Assembly (NCBI GenBank): GCA_949747725.1
Contig: CATKFJ010000302.1
Location: 1 to 24,120, forward strand
Direction of reading: 5' to 3'
DNA length: 24,120 nt
From: an uncultured bacterium
GTDB lineage: Bacteria > Bacillota > Clostridia > Christensenellales > Pumilibacteraceae
Below, in pieces: positions 21,672-24,120 of this stretch (position 1 is its first letter; every line of letters starts with the position of its first letter). A program made the translations under genes and the position numbers. Below the pieces are notes generated by a model. The model ran no database searches. It was not told the DNA's origin and saw only the letters and a program-made list of their open reading frames with translations.

Positions 21672-23235
21672 GAATAAAAATAACGATTGGTACAAATCTT
21701 TGAAAAGAGTTCTGTTAAAACTACGCGAAGCTCTTATATCGGTATTGCCGGTCGCCGCGATCGTGCTTATACTTGCCGCTACACCGCTTGTCGAGCTCAC
21801 CTCGACCGAAATGTGGGCGTTTGCGGTGTGCGCGATTTTTTTGATAATAGGCATAGGATTATTCAATCTCGGCGCGGACCTTGCCATGACGCCCATGGGC
21901 GAGCATATAGGCGGAGGTCTTACCAAATCCAAAAAAATTGCTGTACTGCTTGTGGTTTGCTTTTTGATGGGCGTGCTTATTACCGGCGCAGAACCCGATC
22001 TTTCGGTGCTTGCCGAACAGGTAAGCGCCGTTATGAATTCCACTTTGCTTATAGTGACGGTCGGCGTAGGCGTAGGCTTGTTCCTATTGATAGCCGTAAT
22101 AAAAATAATCGCGCGCAAAGATCTGTCGTCCATGCTGATGTTTTTCTATATGGCGCTTTTCGCGCTTTGCGCAATGCTTATAGAGAGCGGTAAAAACGAT
22201 TTTATAGCGATGTGCTTCGATTCGGGCGGCGTCACCACGGGACCGATAACCGTTCCGTTCATAATGGCGCTCGGCGTAGGTATCGCAACAACTATCGGCG
22301 GCAAAAACAGCAACGGAAACAGTTTCGGCTTGGTAGCGCTGTGCTCGATAGGACCTATCCTTGCCGTTACGATACTGTCGATGACGGCAAACGACGGACT
22401 TACATACTCGGAGCCTACATACACGGTCGCGTCCGAGCTGAGCGAATTCGGCGCCATATTGCTTGCGACGTGCAAAGAGGTAGTTATAGCGCTTGCGCTT
22501 ATTGTAGCGTTTTTCGTAATATTGCAGCTTACGATACTCAAGCTGCCCAAAGCGAAAATAATTCAGATAATAATAGGTATAGCTTACACGTTTATCGGGC
22601 TTGTCGTTTTTCTTACGTCGGTAAAAGTCGGGTTCATGCCCGTAGGGCTCAAGCTCGGCAAAGAACTTGCCGAAAACAAAACGGCGCTCATTCTTTTCGG
22701 ACTTACGCTCGGCATGGTAGTAGTTCTTGCCGAGCCTGCGATACATGTTCTTAACAAACAAGTTGAAGAAGTGACGGGCGGCAGCGTTACCAAAAAGGAA
22801 ATGCTTATTGCGCTGTGCGGCGGCGTGGGGCTTGCAATAGCGCTGTCAATGATCCGCATAATTTACGAGTTTTCCGTGTTGTACTATCTTATCCCCGGCT
22901 ATCTTATCTCGCTCGGGCTGTCTTTCTTCGTGCCTAAACTGTATACGGCGATCGCGTTCGACTCCGGCGGCGTGGCGAGCGGTCCGCTGACGTCCGGCTT
23001 TATCCTGCCGCTCGCGATAGGCGCATGTTCCGTGCTTTCGCCCGACGGCGTGCTCGAGCTTGCGTTCGGCGTGGTGGCTATGGTCGCCATGATACCGCTC
23101 ATCACCATACAGGCGCTCGGGTTTAAAGCCGTTATGAAGGAAAAAGCGCGCAACAGAATCATAATGAAACGAATACTTTCGTCCGACGACGAACAGATAA
23201 TCGACTTTGCATGGGAGGCTGATTATGGCAAATAG
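21670..23235 (+). CDS. DUF1538 integral membrane protein with internal duplication
   Basis: From the ATG at 21670 the protein has 521 residues, with at least ten hydrophobic spans and two homologous halves. FDSGGVTTGPIT (183-194) recurs as FDSGGVASGPLT (430-441), and AEPDLSVLAEQV recurs as AEPAIHVLNKQV. This is the DUF1538 pattern. The function is not established to my knowledge, but conserved polar motifs inside hydrophobic repeats suggest a transporter or channel. The frame extends to an ATG at 21616, but that N-terminus is not family-like and lies before the candidate promoter. No ribosome binding site is seen, so the exact start is uncertain. Its last 11 bases overlap a PII-like gene, which suggests the PII-like proteins control it, as PII proteins do for ammonium channels. 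Confidence 0.9.
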   Translation: MNKNNDWYKSLKRVLLKLREALISVLPVAAIVLILAATPLVELTSTEMWAFAVCAIFLIIGIGLFNLGADLAMTPMGEHIGGGLTKSKKIAVLLVVCFLMGVLITGAEPDLSVLAEQVSAVMNSTLLIVTVGVGVGLFLLIAVIKIIARKDLSSMLMFFYMALFALCAMLIESGKNDFIAMCFDSGGVTTGPITVPFIMALGVGIATTIGGKNSNGNSFGLVALCSIGPILAVTILSMTANDGLTYSEPTYTVASELSEFGAILLATCKEVVIALALIVAFFVILQLTILKLPKAKIIQIIIGIAYTFIGLVVFLTSVKVGFMPVGLKLGKELAENKTALILFGLTLGMVVVLAEPAIHVLNKQVEEVTGGSVTKKEMLIALCGGVGLAIALSMIRIIYEFSVLYYLIPGYLISLGLSFFVPKLYTAIAFDSGGVASGPLTSGFILPLAIGACSVLSPDGVLELAFGVVAMVAMIPLITIQALGFKAVMKEKARNRIIMKRILSSDDEQIIDFAWEADYGK

Positions 23236-23746
23236 AAAGAAAGCCGACGCAAAGAAAAAAGTCGAATCGCATGTAGAACAAATAAAAACTCGAGCGACTG
23301 ACCGTGCGGCGAAGTTTAAATCCAAAACGTCCGGTCGCATTGCCAAAATAAAGGCGATAAAGAACGGAACGTCCAATAATACCGTGACCGATAACCGATT
23401 GGAACTGCTTATAACAACGGTCAACCGCGGCAAGGGCGAATTTTTTATCGATCTTTTGCAATCGTTCGATGTAAACATGCAGTTCGTAGCGCTCGGCAAC
23501 GGCACAGCCGACGCTACCATACTTTCCAAATTCGGTTTTACCGATTCCGAAAAGACGGTAATATTCAGCGTTATACAGCAAAACAAACTGCCGGCCGCGC
23601 TCGAGGCGTTGGACGAAAAATTCCGCACGATCAAGAACGGCAAGGGCGTTGCCTATACCGTTCCGCTGTCAAGCGTAATAGGCACGCTTTTATTCGGGTT
23701 TTTAAGCAATAATAAAATGGCGGTCAAGGAGGATAGCGGCAAATGA
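23225..23746 (+). CDS. PII-like signalling protein with basic N-terminal extension
   Basis: The ATG at 23225 has GGGAGG seven bases upstream and gives 173 residues. About 55 lysine-rich residues precede a PII-like (ferredoxin-like) domain that starts at RLELLITTVNRGKGE and ends with NGKGVAYTVPLSSVIG, the typical GxGxAxxxPxxxVxG close of PII-type proteins. The T-loop region is atypical and lacks the uridylylated tyrosine context of GlnB. The short tail is polar. Its start overlaps the end of the DUF1538 gene, and its stop overlaps the next start by four bases (ATGA), so all three genes are translationally coupled. The likely role is sensing a small molecule and modulating the DUF1538 protein, which is an inference. 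Confidence 0.85.
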   Translation: MANRKKADAKKKVESHVEQIKTRATDRAAKFKSKTSGRIAKIKAIKNGTSNNTVTDNRLELLITTVNRGKGEFFIDLLQSFDVNMQFVALGNGTADATILSKFGFTDSEKTVIFSVIQQNKLPAALEALDEKFRTIKNGKGVAYTVPLSSVIGTLLFGFLSNNKMAVKEDSGK

Positions 23747-24120
23747 CCCACGAACTTATCATATGTATAGTGAATACCGGCTTTACCGACGTAGTTATGG
23801 ACGCGGCACGCGATAAAGGCGCGCGCGGCGGCACGGTATTGCACGGACGCGGCACCGCCAACAAAGAAGCGGAAGAATTTTTCCATATCTCCGTTCAGCC
23901 CGATAAAGAAATGGTAATGATCCTCGTTCCGTCCGACATCAAAAACGACGTTCTTCACGCCATATATCAAGCTGCCGGGCTTAAAACAGCCGGACAAGGG
24001 ATCGCGTTTGCATTGCCCGTGACAAACGTAATCGGCATATCCTCGCCTACCGCCGCCCAAAAACCCGAGGAAAAGAAAGAGACCGCTGCCGACGGCGAAA
24101 TTTCCGAAGCGTCTGCCGAG
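23743..24120 (+). CDS. PII-like signalling protein, C-terminus cut by window edge
   Basis: The gene starts at ATG 23743, with GGAGG upstream, and runs open to the right edge for 126 codons. The PII domain is complete: HELIICIVNTGFTD at the start, a T-loop-like ARDKGARGGTVLHGRG, and GQGIAFALPVTNVIG at the end. A Glu/Lys/Ala-rich tail then continues past the window. Compared with the first PII-like protein it lacks the basic N-terminal extension and has a more normal T-loop entry. Tandem PII-like genes after a DUF1538 gene suggest a two-subunit sensor for that membrane protein. The ligand is unknown. Confidence 0.87.
   Translation, partial: MTHELIICIVNTGFTDVVMDAARDKGARGGTVLHGRGTANKEAEEFFHISVQPDKEMVMILVPSDIKNDVLHAIYQAAGLKTAGQGIAFALPVTNVIGISSPTAAQKPEEKKETAADGEISEASAE

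Overview
The window looks like chromosomal DNA of an uncultured Bacillota (Firmicutes), most likely a gut-type Clostridia. The grounds are the gene families present (Mini-RNase III, ThyX, FakA/FakB, a DUF5685 protein, DUF1538 with PII-like proteins), strong AAGGAGG-type ribosome binding sites, and near-consensus sigma-A promoters with 17-base spacers. Composition is even across the window. I see no insertion sequence, phage gene, CRISPR array, tRNA or rRNA. Most genes lie on the minus strand. The exceptions are a single-gene unit at 6155-6772 and the cluster from 21670 to the right edge. No stretch over 300 bases lacks a gene.

Layout from left to right. (1) 1-1513, minus: a zinc-ribbon multi-span membrane protein cut by the window edge, with its own promoter. 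(2) 1670-5992, minus: a run read as mrnC, thyX, rlmB, tpiA, gpmI, joining rRNA maturation/modification and thymidylate synthesis to two glycolytic enzymes. A consensus promoter sits directly against the mrnC start. (3) 6155-6772, plus: a stand-alone zinc-ribbon protein with a strong promoter and a bidirectional terminator. (4) 6842-9444, minus: a fakB-fakA fatty acid kinase pair with a palindrome inside its promoter. (5) 9553-14701, minus: a run read as P-loop ATPase, thrC, trpS, DUF5685 protein, degenerate J-domain protein, membrane protein. (6) 14784-15980, minus: an aspartate-type aminotransferase with its own promoter. (7) 16095-21538, minus: the most interesting region, a tight five-gene operon. 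(8) 21670-24120, plus: a DUF1538 membrane protein overlapping two PII-like genes, the last cut by the edge.

The five-gene operon encodes, in order, a membrane-anchored TIR protein with an N-terminal zinc ribbon, an SPFH (YdjI-like) protein with tandem zinc ribbons, a 109-residue helical protein, a Snf7/ESCRT-III-like coiled-coil protein, and an AAA ATPase with an MIT-like N-terminus and a strongly Vps4-like ATPase core. The ESCRT-III-like protein ends in a sequence resembling the MIT-interacting motif (MIM1) that recruits Vps4 in eukaryotes, and the next gene supplies the MIT-like domain. I infer a bacterial membrane-remodelling module in which the SPFH protein marks membrane, the coiled-coil protein polymerises, the AAA protein disassembles it, and the TIR protein senses or signals. 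Stress response and anti-phage defence are both possible. All of this is sequence inference.

Smaller points: rlmB seems to start at a non-AUG (AUA or AUU) codon. mrnC looks leaderless. The J-domain protein lacks HPD and has a cysteine-rich tail. The FakB-like protein has serine where the family has a conserved histidine.
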